Assembly: GCA_002633005.1 (NCBI GenBank)
Contig: NMRA01000060.1
Location: forward strand, 1,095,463 to 1,159,462
From: Phoronis australis
Taxonomy: Eukaryota; Phoronida; Phoronidae
DNA length: 64,000 bases
Direction: 5' to 3'
In this document: piece after piece, positions 12,146 to 23,262 of the stretch
Layout: each line of letters begins with the position of its first letter
Numbering within the stretch: position 1 is the stretch's first letter
Made by a program: the position numbers and the translations under genes
Notes under the pieces: model-generated
Databases searched by the model: none
What the model was told of the DNA's origin: nothing
Seen by the model: the letters and a program-made list of their open reading frames with translations, nothing else

Positions 12146-12950
12146 ACCCGGAAGAGAATTCCTCTCACACCTGTATTTGTGTTTTCAAATAAGAAATTCA
12201 CAGAAAGATGATCAATCGCAAAAAATTCTTACGGTATTTGCAGACATTGAAAATTGTATTTATGAAAGTTGAGATATGATTCCTAACTCTACATTTAAAA
12301 CAAAAGATGAGGAAATTGGCCTCAGTCTGAACAGCTGTAGAACACATGTGTTCCCGAAACATTGCTAGATATCCTTTTCCATGCACTTCTCTAAAATCAT
12401 ACTTCGGTTTGTGTAGACTGGAGATTACAAGTACTGTAAACAACACTTACTATTTATGCTTATGGTAATGCAAAAATTAGCCTATCAGCGACTGGACCAT
12501 TATTTGAAAGGAAATCCGTAATTGATCTTGCACTTGTATTGTATGCTCAAGACCTTAGCTAGCGTAACCTACAGAAAGGCAGCCACTGATGCGATTGGTT
12601 GGTGAGGTTGGAATGTTGAATTATGGGATAGAAATCACTGTTTCCATTCTTTGAGCTAAGTTTTTAGCCACTCGAGCAGAGTGTCTCACATTCAGGGAAC
12701 ACAACCAAACGCAATCGGTTTTTACTTGTCTGAATGTTTCTCTGACACGTAGGCCACAAAATTTCACTTTTCCTGCATTTAGCCCAAGGACCTGTTTGTT
12801 GGAACTCCCGCGCCCCAGATGCTGTGAACATCTGTGGTTGTTTTGAAAGTAAATTCTAAAAACAAAATACTTAGTATTGAAAAGTATACTTACATTGAAA
12901 AAAACAAGGAAATTGGGGGAAGAAATATCACTTTAAGTGATGTGTTTTAA

Positions 12951-13012
12951 TGGCGGAGTGGTCAGTGTGTGGACTCTCATTCAAAAAGGTCACAAGTTCA
13001 GCTCTGGTCCAC
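12951..13012 (+). repeat. tRNA-like SINE head or tRNA pseudogene
   Basis: TGGCGGAGTGGTCA is a full RNA polymerase III A box (TRGYNNARYNGG). It is followed about 35 nt later by a degenerate B box (AAGTTCAGCTC) and TGGTCCACCA. The spacing suits a tRNA, but the B box and stems are decayed, so this is a tRNA-derived repeat, not a functional tRNA gene. Confidence 0.5.
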
Positions 13013-13611
13013 CAACACTATTGTTTTATAGCTGTGTTTAATAGCTGTATAACTGCTTGACTCAGCTGTACAAAAGAGTACATACCTTACATAGGGGGAG
13101 TTAATCTGTGATAGACTTAAGTGCCCTTTCAAAGGGTGTCATGCTGCAGATAATACGAAGCTTTAGTGCCCAAGGACCATCAGGTGGTTTGTGAAAAACC
13201 CTGAGTTTAGTAGAACTCACTATCAGTATAACTAGAATGATTGGGTGATTAGTCTGACCATCATTTAGTGTTTATTGTCATGCAGGAACCAAAATTTTTA
13301 GCTTCCCAAATGTTTCCTTCCATGGTGTTACTAAACTTCAGGCGCCAGCAAGAAAAGTAATGTTGATTCTCATGTAGTGCTTGTGAACTTAAGTCGAGTT
13401 TGTGCTGATGTGGGATTGAAAACCGCATACACTTCGGAGGACGGCTCAATCAGGGCACTACTGAAAATCATCGTTATGATAGGGGACTGCTCTGATCACC
13501 GAACAACCAGAAATCATTAGTAAAGCAGTTCTAAACCCGGTTTCCATGACAAAAGCAACTTTTGATTTAGACCAGTTAATAACAGCTGTCTACAAACAGA
13601 CGAAAGTCCCA

Positions 13612-14513
13612 TCCACACACAGCCTACCCTAGAACAACTTGCACTTAAGTGCAACTTACCCACTTTTAAGTGGAGCGTTCACACACACACACACACACAC
13701 ATCCAGTAACTAGGGTAATGCAGAAGTTGTCACTCTGTCAGTGGCAATGAAAACCTAATGTGAATGAATATAGCGTGCTGAAGAAAACCCATCTGTATGT
13801 AACCACAGCCGATAATTGCTTCTACCTTGCCACATATTTGCCGCCTCACAGGAATTAGAAGTGGCGCAAGTTGCCCTAGAACAAGGTGCCCTACCTCGAT
13901 AAGGTGGAATCAGTTGTCACAGGTGGTTTAAGTTGCGCTAGTTTAAATAGCGTCCACACAGTACTCTAACCTAGCGACAACTCGCGTCCACACAGCACTC
14001 AAACCTAAGCCACTACTTGTTATAGGAGTAACCTGTTGTAGGGTAATTAAGCTTTGTGTGGACGACACTTTACCCTAGAACAAGTTACTCTTGGAACGAC
14101 TTGTCGCTAGGTTTGAGCATAGATACTCGTAAAGAGTATTCTATAGTCTATGGTTTGAGGAATGTCTGGACGCCGTTTAAACCAGTGCAACTTGCCCCAC
14201 TTGTGACAACTTACTCCACCTTATCGAGGTAAGTTAACTTGCTCTAGGGTAACTTGCGCCACTTCTTAAGCTGTGTGGCCACAAACCTCAAGGGCAAATC
14301 GGAAGTAATTATCAGCTACGGTTACATACAAATGGGTCTTCTTTTGCACGCCGTATCCGAATCAGCTGTTCGTTGTCGTGCACAGATGGTCAACTTCAGC
14401 CTTGTGCTAGTTATGGGATATATGTGTTGGTGTGTGAGTGGGTGCGGACACTCCAATAAAATTCAGTGGGACATGTTGCTTTAGACTGCAACTTGTTCTA
14501 GGGTAAGTCTGTG
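13612..14513. mobile_element. Two 'TACCCTRGAACAA' MITE copies in inverted orientation
   Basis: The left half (from 13612, AGCCTACCCTAGAACAACTT) and the right half (ending near 14513, AACTTGTTCTAGGGTAAGTC) are the same element as 5422-6226, facing each other. The region between (13930-14170) repeats the GCGTCCACACAG...CTAACCTAG end several times. A (CA)n run sits at about 13680-13700. The uninterrupted TTTAAATAGCGTCC site at about 13940 is the empty-site equivalent of the nested insertion at 5736. Confidence 0.7.
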
Positions 14514-14609
14514 TTTGAACCGGACGTTACTGTTGCGTAATTTTTCTCAAATTGTTCAGGCTTCAAGACAAATTAGAAGTTATTTCATGGCTTTGAAAGA
14601 ACATTGCTT

Positions 14610-14666
14610 CTTGAGACCGGGCTCTACAAGGCAGCAAGTCATTTTTGCATTGAGCCTGGTCTCAAG
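14610..14666. repeat. Short hairpin, GAGACC-type arms
   Basis: CTTGAGACCGGGCTC (14610-14624) pairs with GAGCCTGGTCTCAAG (14652-14666) with one mismatch. A third related arm (CGAGTCTGGTCTCGAAG) lies at about 14934-14950. It is likely a foldback remnant. Confidence 0.6.
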
Positions 14667-15174
14667 GAATAATGAACTGTCAATGCTTTGCAAGCCTATA
14701 ACAAGGAAAAAGTTGCGATCAAATTTATAGCGGTAGGGTGCTCTAAATAAAAAATCACTTCCTCGACAAAATTGTGGTGTGTAATTGCAATCTTTTCCAC
14801 CATTACTTTTTATCATCTTACTCCTTTTCTTACTTCTCTGAGTCCTTAAACAAAGCTTCAATTTTTCATTGTGTAACTGGAAGCTGCGATGAGCTCACCA
14901 TGTTTGGTGTACGAAAGACCCTAGTCAACTTATCGAGTCTGGTCTCGAAGAAATTGTCACTTTCGGTTGTTCCCAAGCCCTGAAATCATTTCTAAGTTGC
15001 ACGTACCTGGATTCAAGTATTGAGTTTCTATCCAAAGATGCCCGTGTCCACCTATTGGTTTTTACTCGGGATGTACTTTAATTTTTCCTTGTTTTCGAGA
15101 TCAAACTGAGAACTGCGCTAGCGTGAACGGACTCTATAATTCTTTGACAGACAGCCTATTCATATCAGCTCTTT

Positions 15175-15539
15175 AAGGCCCTTTCGCACTAACTTAACTA
15201 CGATATGGGAGGAGCGTTGCTGTTAACTTTGAAGTTAAGTTAAACCATTCTTACATACTTTAGTAGTTAATGGAGTTTGTATTAAACGGTAGGTGACGTT
15301 GTAGTTATCGAAGCAATTCAATCGTGACAGTAGTTGTCTGTGCTGATAACTTCGATGAAACCGAAATTGACTCACAGTTCATACCATGCCAAAGTGTTGA
15401 CACTCTGTTGTTAAATCCACCTGTTTTGTGCAAAGTTAACTGGTGCTGTTAACTTCGATCTGGGACGGAATGTAGCCTTTCATACCGACTACAGATCCCC
15501 GAAACATGGACGCGTTGAATTTAGTATGAAAGGGCCTTT
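15175..15539. mobile_element. MITE family 'AAGGCCCTTTC', copy 1
   Basis: The ends are AAGGCCCTTTCGCACT and its inverse AGTATGAAAGGGCCTT. The interior is a chain of GTTAACTT, AACTTCGAT and CATACT/AGTATG motifs. The same organisation is seen at 19059-19590, 35337-35915 and 61536-62150, with a fragment at 31605-31700. No protein is encoded. Confidence 0.75.
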
Positions 15540-15574
15540 GGAGTTGTTGCCATTGGTAACCTCGTCATGTCATT

Positions 15575-16821
15575 TCATTTAATTTGCTCTGTCAGTCTAT
15601 AAAACTATTGATATTCGCATAATAGAACAGATTGTATTAGCTTTAGTGTAAAAGTCTGATTGGATTGGATCTACAATCTGTTTGAAATCAAGACATTCAA
15701 AGCAGTTCGGCTTCTTTAGCTGGCTAAAAACGAATGTAGAATTATGTCTCTACTCTCATAGAACCAATCTCATGCGTTATTTCATAACGGAAATGGAATC
15801 CTGTGATGGTAAAGAATATATGAGAACGATTTTTGAGAATAAAAGGCGTAATTTTATTAACCCTGCTTAACATGGTGAAACGTAGCTTCGATAATACCCA
15901 ACAAAAACATGCGAATGAGGCAAATTGTCTCCTACATGAAATTTGAAATGTTAGGCGAAATCTTGCAGTATTTAATTTCAGTAATTTGAAATTTGTTTAT
16001 TTTAGTCTGTCTAAATAAATTCTATTCAATGGTCAAGTTTGTTCATGAACATGTAACTCAGACTGGAACTAATATGGTAAGCCTGATCAAGTGGTTTTTA
16101 AAGTCTGAGATAATTTTAAGAGCTCTTCCTGCGTCATTTGATCATAAAAAAATATTGACGCACACTGATTGCTTAACTGACGGCCGACGATGCACTAAAA
16201 CTGTCACAGTTTCACCTGATTTTGTCTTGAATAATGCTCATTACATTTAGAATAAAATACAACTAAAATAAAATACAACTAAAATGCCGAGTAAGCTGAT
16301 CAAAACAAGTTCAGTGACATGGGAGTATAGCACATTGTAAAAATGCAGATCCCAACTGTGGATTTAAAGTTGAAACCCAGTTAGCTGTTCTGACCAATCA
16401 CTAATCGCGTACGTAACGTACTAGGTAGCAGGCAAAATCACGCTTATTTCAACTGAATGCCACCCCTCAAGATCGAATTGAAAAATGGCAGTCATTCAAC
16501 TGATGTGATGTATAGGTCCTAAAAATTGGTCCATTTGTGACCACGTGGGTCAATTGACTCGTAGCCTGATGTTTTTCTGAAAGGATCCCTATAACGTTTA
16601 TTAAAACCTTTTGTAGATTGTGCTTTATGTTGCTATGGTTCTGCCAATAAGGGTCTCAGTTTTTCTGGTTATTTATAGTGTTTCTACTGGTAACTGACAT
16701 TTTTGGGGAACACATGTTGAGTTGTAGGGACAATTTAATTAAAACAAAGCTGAAAAAATATCGGTAACCAGGGCCTCAGATAAGTGTCTATTATTACGGT
16801 ATTCTACAGTCAAGTACTTAA
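15575..16821. repeat. 1.25-kb direct duplication, copy 1 (probable assembly duplicate)
   Basis: Nearly identical to 16837-18065 over its full length, with substitutions and small indels; for example the ACAACTAAAATAAAATACAACTA stretch near 16260 is shortened in copy 2. The two copies are separated by 15 nt and a single N at 16836. A diverged fragment of the same sequence at about 44565-44700 shows that it also contains an interspersed repeat. A shared frame of about 62 codons is present in both copies, but it has no recognisable domain. Confidence 0.85.
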
Positions 16822-16836
16822 AGTCCTCTCACACGN

Positions 16837-18065
16837 TCATTTAATTTGCTCTGTCAGTCTATAAAACTATTGATATTCGCATAATAGAACAGATTGTATT
16901 AGCTTTAGTGTAAAAGTCTGATTGGATTGGATCTACAATCTGTTTGAAATCAAGACATTCAAAGCAGTTCGGCTTCTTTAGCTGGCTAAAAACGAATGTA
17001 GAATTATGTCTCTACTCTCATAGAACCAATCTCATGCGTTATTTCATAACGGAAATGGAATCCTGTGATGGTAAAGAATATATGAGAACGATTTTTGAGA
17101 ATAAAAGGCGTAATTTTATTAACCCTGCTAAACATGGTGAAACCTAGCTTCGATAATACCCAACAAAAACATGCGAATGAGGCAAATTGTCTCCTACATG
17201 AAATTTGAAATGTTAGGCGAAATCTTGCAGTATTTAATTTCACTAATTTGAAATTTGTTTATTTTAGTCTCTCTAAATAAATTCTATTCAATGGTCAAGT
17301 TTGTTCATGAACATGTAACTCAGACTGGAACTAATATGGTAAGCCTGATCAAGTGGTTTTTAACGTCTGGGATAATTTTAAGAGCTCTTCCTGCGTCATT
17401 TGATCATAAAAAAAATATTGACGCACACTGATTGGTTAACTCACGGCCGACGATGCGCTAAAACTGTCACAGTTTCACTTGATTTTGTCTTGAATAATGC
17501 TCATTACATTTAGAATAAAATACAACTAAAATGCCGAGTAAGCTGATGAAAACAAGTTCAGTGACATGGGAGTATAGCATATTGTAAAAATGCAGATCCC
17601 AACTGTGGATTTAAAGTTAAAACCCAGTTAGCTGTTCTGACCACTCACTAATCGCATAACGTACTAGGTAGCAGGCAAAATCACGCATATTTCAATGCCA
17701 CCCCCCAAGATCGAATTGAAAAATGGCAGTCATTCAACTGACCTGATGTATAGGTCCTAAAAATTTGTCCATTTGTGACCACGTGGGTCAATTGACTCAT
17801 AGCCTGATGTTTTTCTGAAAGGATCCCTATAACGTTAATTAAAACCTTTTGTAGATTGTGTTGTATGTTGCTATGGTTCTGGCAATAAGGGTCTCAGTTT
17901 TTCTGGTTATTTATAGTGATTCTAGTGGCAATAACTGACGTTTTTGGGGAACACTCGCATGTTGAGTTTTAGGGACAATTTAATTAAAACAAAGCTTAAA
18001 AGTTATCAGTAACCAAGGCCTCAGATAAGTGTCTATTATTACGGTATTCTACGGCCAAGTACTTA
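16837..18065. repeat. 1.23-kb direct duplication, copy 2
   Basis: Second copy of 15575-16821, starting immediately after the single N at 16836. Divergence of a few percent and a break exactly at an ambiguous base favour two alleles left side by side by the assembler over a biological tandem duplication. A real recent duplication remains possible. Confidence 0.85.
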
Positions 18066-18095
18066 ATGACTTGGGTGGATAACTGTCTAACCCTA

Positions 18096-18362
18096 GTTTG
18101 CACTTGGTGACCCCAGCTTTAAAGCTAAAAGTTTGAGTGTGAACTCGAAAATATGCATTTTTATTCAAAATCTTGAGTTTTTACTCAAGTTCGTAGCTCG
18201 AAGTCTAAGGGTCATCAAGTGCAGACTTGGACAAGAAACTCATTTGCATAAACTAAATGTACTCGAGGACAGAGTAAAAAACACTTATCTTGTCCACACA
18301 AAAGTAGAACAGAAAATGAGAAAAATAATTTAGAGTTGAATTTCGAGTACAAAGATTAGACC
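18096..18362. repeat. Foldback repeat 'GTTTGCACTTGRTGACCC', copy 1
   Basis: GTTTGCACTTGGTGACCCC at 18096 is inverted at about 18210 (GGGTCATCAAGTGCAGAC). The interior carries a CTTGAGTTTTTACTCAAG dyad and an ATTTGCATAAAC segment. The block ends in GTACAAAGATTAGACC. The same order recurs at 52820-53200. Confidence 0.65.
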
Positions 18363-18888
18363 TGGTTCCAGGATGTGTTTATGGTAGTAAGCGAGTATTC
18401 AAAATTTGTAAGCATTGAATGTTTCCTACCAGTGAAGTGTGCCTGAAAATTGTGAAACTTTGGTAATATTTCCACAAGAAATACCCTCACGGTGTTTGTC
18501 AACTTTTCTAAAAGTGGCTGTTTAAATTAGGCTCATGGTCTTAGTCAACAGAGGCCATAGAAATACTCTGTTATGACTAGTGTGAAACGCCTACACCGAT
18601 GACTGGATCAGATCGACTGTGATCAATAAATAGTCTGTGTAAATCTGACTAACTATGCTGTCATAACAATTAGGTATCTTCAATTTAAAAGCGAACGTGG
18701 CTGGAAAATTGAAATATTCTCTTAAACGTTTCTACAAATCGATTGGAAGATTTTAGTTCATTCAATGGGGGTGGGGTAATACCCCAGACCCCCTCGGCAC
18801 CTTCAAAGGCCTTTATGGTGTTAATGCTTGTTTGATGAGCACGCACTCTCATGGCAGTTGTTTTATTGGAATTTGAGAAAACTTAGAT

Positions 18889-19050
18889 TTACCGTATGTT
18901 GAGTTCGCTATAACTTTTTGGTTGCGGTAAGATCTCGCGAATTTTTTGTTCGGGTAATTGAGGAAACTGATCCTTTACATTTTTCAAAGGCTTCGAACAT
19001 TTTAGTGAATTCTCAATTATTTCTTGTTGTAACTCTCTTTTGATGGTAGT
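18889..19050 (-). other. Minus-strand open frame of unknown origin
   Basis: A 60-codon minus-strand frame, charged and proline-containing (motifs RELQQEIIENSL, FPQLPEQKIREIL, PQPKSYSEL), runs from inside the repeat end near 19070 to a stop at 18889. Its amino acid make-up looks more protein-like than the surrounding chance frames. There is no start outside the repeat and no recognisable family. It could be a retrotransposed or transposon-derived fragment; confidence that it is coding is low. Confidence 0.2.
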
Positions 19051-19058
19051 CATGGCAT

Positions 19059-19590
19059 AAGGGGCTTTCATACTATCGTTGACGCGTTGATGTTTTGGGG
19101 AGTTGCTCCTGCGGTCAGTATGAACGCTTAACTTCGGTCCTGGATCTAAGTTAACAGCGCAAGTTAACTGTTAACTTCGCACTAAATAGGTGGACTTAAG
19201 AGTGGAGCGTCGACGCTGCGGTGCAGTATGAATGGTCAACTTCGGTCCTGTCGAAGTTATTGCCAGGTGCCACTGTTATCGTCAACAATTACAGGGTAGT
19301 GCCATCGCTAATAGTTGCTTATATTTTGCTGCAATAATCACCAATTGATTTAAAAATAAGTTTTATCTCAATTAGCACATGTAAATGTTCTCAAATTGTC
19401 ACATTGAAAAAATCTTAGAGTGCAGCGCTACCTTGTGATAACTTCGATGATGTCAGTGTCAACTACCGTTTACTTTGATGTTCATTAACTACCGAAGCCA
19501 GTATGAACGGTCCAGTTAACTTTGCAGTATACGTCGACGCTCTCAGCAGCTCAGACAAGAGTTAAGTTAAAGTCATTATGAAAGGGCCTA
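19059..19590. mobile_element. MITE family 'AAGGCCCTTTC', copy 2
   Basis: Ends AAGGGGCTTTCATACT and ATTATGAAAGGGCCTA. The interior holds AACTTCGGTCCTG, GTCGACGCT and TTAACTACCG motifs, which are inverted in the copy at 35337. The central AT-rich core (CAATTGATTTAAAAATAAG) is also shared, in inverse orientation, with that copy. Confidence 0.75.
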
Positions 19591-19798
19591 TAGAGTTTAA
19601 ATGGTCATCCTAATTTATTTGGTGCTATGTGTGGGGTAATATACAGTCTGTGTCATGCTCTTGGGGAATATTTAAACATATTTTAGTATCAACGCTCGTT
19701 TTACTTTTACAATTTTATCTTCTTATCCATTGGTAACTGCAAGCGTTCCAACATCTATTTTATTTACGTATAGGGTAACGGTTACTTATAGGGTTTTG

Positions 19799-19855
19799 CA
19801 TTTTGAGAACCAGTTTTCTCCACTGAATAACAGACATTAAACTGGTTCTCCAAAT
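19799..19855. repeat. 58-bp palindromic mini-repeat, copy 2
   Basis: Same arms and loop as 6515-6572 (TTTTGAGAACCAGTTTT...TTAAACTGGTTCTC), with about six differences. Conservation of the loop as well as the arms indicates common descent. Confidence 0.75.
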
Positions 19856-20552
19856 CCAGGACCACTGTAAGTGACTATTGCCACTTGTTTTCAAATTTTC
19901 TGCCATATAGCGTCCTAAATTGGTAAGATTTTACATTAGGTTTATCCAATACTGTCTCTCACATGTGGTGCTGCACTTTTGAAATTTGTGTTACTATGCA
20001 TTTTTTCCTTGTAATTCATATTTTCATTGAAATAGCTGTTTGCCTTGAAAATGGAAATGAAATTACCCTGTTATGAAGCCACTACTAGTGCTATGTATTT
20101 AGTGTAAATCTAATTAGTCCGAGTTCATGAATACCACGCAACATTAATGGGGTCTGTGTTCATGATAATTTCTCCAATTCGCCTGTATTTTTCAGGGGCA
20201 CTGCCCTTCTTGAGTAAGTTCAGACAACAGTAATTTTCAGGTACGATGATTCTCCACTGATTTCACTCGAAAATAATTGCGAAAACTGCCAGTTTTCCAA
20301 TTCTCAACAGCTGATCACAATCTGCAAATAATGAAAGTTTACCAAATGGTCTTTTACCACAATATATGAGGTGCAAGCTATGCACATAATGTACGAATAT
20401 TTTCTTGATCTTAATTTTTATTGAGAAATTTTATGAAATAGAATTTGACTTGTGGGTCGTATTGAGTGCTAAATAAATAAAGAGTTGTTAATAAAGAATT
20501 ACTGTAATCTGCAAAGGTATTTGGCCAGGCATACAGGTACCAAAAGCATACA

Positions 20553-20575
20553 TGTGTGTATGTATGTATGTATGT
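20553..20575. repeat. TGTA microsatellite
   Basis: Short run of TGTA/TATG units preceded by TGTGTG. Confidence 0.8.
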
Positions 20576-20791
20576 TATTCAGCGATTTGGGTTAAACTGA
20601 GCTCGCCTTTTTACACTGCACAATGTCGCTTTGTTAGAAATCAAAAGAGCTGTGCAGGGCTCTATGTACAATTGGCCAATTCTGTGTAGTGGAGTTTTGA
20701 TAGCCAGGTGATTGCAATTACCTTTGGCCACCCTGTTTGTTAATAGAGGAATGGTACACCTGTCTGTGTGTTTAACTGAGGATTAGAGCTG

Positions 20792-21467
20792 GATAATTAC
20801 CCCCATCTGTTGACACTACATGGGTGATGGTAGTTTAGCAGGGAGCTATAGAGGAGGAAGGACTGGCTGGTGCTACAATGTTACTGAGGAGGATTAATTT
20901 GTGCAGTAACATTATGTAAAGACCTTTGGATTAATGTTGACCAGGAGAGGAATAAAAAGAGTTGGTGTGAGTAGAGAGCTATATTCAGTACAACCTAAAA
21001 GTATTCAGACAAAATGAATTGGAAAGCCCCGCCATGACGGCTGGGCGGAGACCAAATTCACCATCAGAGTAATCTCCCCTGATGATCGAGAATGAAGGAG
21101 AAATTAACATGAAAGTTAGCAAGGAGGCTTAAAAATCTTTCTGCAATGAGAATTTCACCACCCTTATAGTTATTGCCAGTGATTTTTGCTGTTAACAGAA
21201 TTAGCTGTCATGGCAACGGTATTTCGTCTGATTACTTTCTGTCTTGCAGTAAAATCTCACCAGGTTAGGAGACAATGTGGCCGACTAGTGGAATTTTGTT
21301 TCATCGTACTGTGGTTTCCTTGACAGACATGCGGCGTCAAATTAATGCTTTACCATGTTCATAGCCACCGTCATGTTTTGAAAGTGGGTAACTTTTCAAA
21401 GTTAAAGCTATTTTGGTAATCGTTTTTGTCTGAAATCGGTTATTTTTACTTACCTTATCGCGCAACA
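20792..21467. repeat. 676-bp direct duplication, copy 1 (contig-overlap artefact likely)
   Basis: Matches 21469-22143 end to end, with about 17 substitutions or small indels by eye. It ends exactly at the single N (21468). Contains the CCGCCATGACGGCTGGGCGG dyad. Confidence 0.9.
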
Positions 21468-21468
21468 N

Positions 21469-22143
21469 GATAATTACCCCCATCTGTTGACACTACATGG
21501 GTGATGGTAGTTTAGCAGGGAGCTATAGAGGAGGAAGGACTGGCTGGTGCTACAATGTTACTGAGGAGGATTAATTTGTGCAGTAACATTATGTAAAGAC
21601 CTTTGGATTAATGTTGACCAGGAGAGGAATAAAAAGAGTTGGTGTGAGTAAGAGATATATTCAGTACAACCTAAAAGTATTCAGACAAAATGAATTGGAA
21701 AGCCCCGCCATGACGGCTGGGCGGAGGCCAAATTCACCATCAGAGTAGTCTCCCCTGATGATCGAGAACGAAGGGGAAATTAACAAGAAAGTTAGCAAGG
21801 AGGCTTAAAAATCTTTCTGCAATGAGAATTTCACCACCGTTATAGTTATTGCCAGTGATTTTTGCTGTTAACAGAATTAGCTGTCATGGCAACGGTATTT
21901 CGTCTGATTACTTTCTGTCTTGCAGTAAAATCTCACCAGGTTAGAAGACAATGTGGCCGACTAGTGGAATTTTGTTTCATCGTACTGTGGTTTCCTTGAC
22001 AGACATGCCGCGTCAAATTAATGCTTTACCTTGTTCATAGCCACCGTCATATTTTGAAAGTGTGTAACGTTTCACAGTTAAAGCTATTTTGGTAATCGTT
22101 TTTGTCTGAAATCGGTTATTTTTACGTACCTTATCGCGCAACA
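21469..22143. repeat. 675-bp direct duplication, copy 2
   Basis: Begins immediately after N 21468 with the same bases that begin copy 1 at 20792, and ends with the same CGCGCAACA that closes copy 1. Identical start and end with an N exactly between them is the signature of two overlapping contigs placed side by side. Confidence 0.9.
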
Positions 22144-22922
22144 GTTACCGCTTCTTTCTGATTTTGAGGTAGTGTTATGTTGTCATAATCATGACGCTTC
22201 ATCCACTCTGTGTTTGGAATGCCTTTTGGGCCACCGATGCCTCGAGTTTGGGGCCGAATATCGACTACTGTATGGGAAATATTTAGAAGTCACACGAAAT
22301 TCCTCTTATCAGGCCCACAAATTCACCTCCAAGGATTAAAAAACACCCTCAAGGTTAGAATGACGTCTGCAAAATGTAAGTTTTGGCTACTTTAGGAATT
22401 GCTGATAAGGGGTGGTGATCAGGGGGGAGGGGGTGGAATTCAGGTGGCGACCAGGGTGGAGGAATTTCCCCCTCAATAAAAAATACCCTCTCAGAAGGCA
22501 CTCGCACCTTTATCTCAGTGAACGAAGGCTCTGGTTTCCCAATTTTGTTGAATGCACTGCTATCATAACAATATGAGATGGACATGTTTCCATGGTGAAT
22601 ATATCCCTCTGCCTCATTTCACTCAGAGTGGAGAAAATGATGACTAATCAGTTCACTAATGAAGATGGATATTTTCTGCCCTTTTGTGGTCAATCTTCTG
22701 CTGGATTGATTTTTGCTAGTTTAAGCAGTGAACTTTTGTGGTAACTTTTGAAATTGACAGCTAGATAGTTATGTAAACATAGAGAGCTGTCTGATTATTC
22801 TTTCTTACAAATATATTACTTTGTTATGTCAAAAATAAATGTCAGTCTCAAAGAATTGGTTTAGATAATTTTCCGCGACCTAATGAAATACTATTTTTAG
22901 ACATTGCTGACATGGTTATATT

Positions 22923-23262
22923 TCCTCTTTGTTCTATATCCTGTTTGTTCTATTTCTTGTGGGTTCCATTTCTCGTGGGTTCTATTTCTTGTGGGTTCTA
23001 TTCCCTGTGGGTTCCATTTCTCGTGTGTTCTATTTCTTGTGGGTTCTATTTTTTGTGGGTTCCATTTCCCATGGGTTTCGTTCCCCGTGGGTTCTATTTC
23101 ACATGGGTTCTTTTTCTTGTTGGTTCTATTTCACATTGGATCTATTTCTCGTGGGTTCTATTTCTTGTGGGTTCTATTTCCTGTGGGTTCTATTACCTCT
23201 GGGTTCTATTTCCCGTGGGTTTTATTTTGTGTGGTTTTATTTCCCTTGGTTTCACGTGCATG
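22923..23262 (+). repeat. 16-bp minisatellite, about 21 units
   Basis: Degenerate tandem array of the 16-bp unit TCTATTTCTTGTGGGT, with variants such as TCCATTTCTCGTGGGT. Because 16 is not a multiple of three, each + strand frame reads through the same 16-residue hydrophobic cycle, so all three frames stay open for about 117-123 codons. This explains the overlapping open frames without any gene. One strand is strongly pyrimidine/GT-rich. Confidence 0.9.

Noticed and set aside
12951-13012. Functional tRNA gene.
   Set aside because: The A box is intact, but the B box is degenerate and the acceptor and anticodon stems do not pair convincingly; called a tRNA-derived repeat instead.
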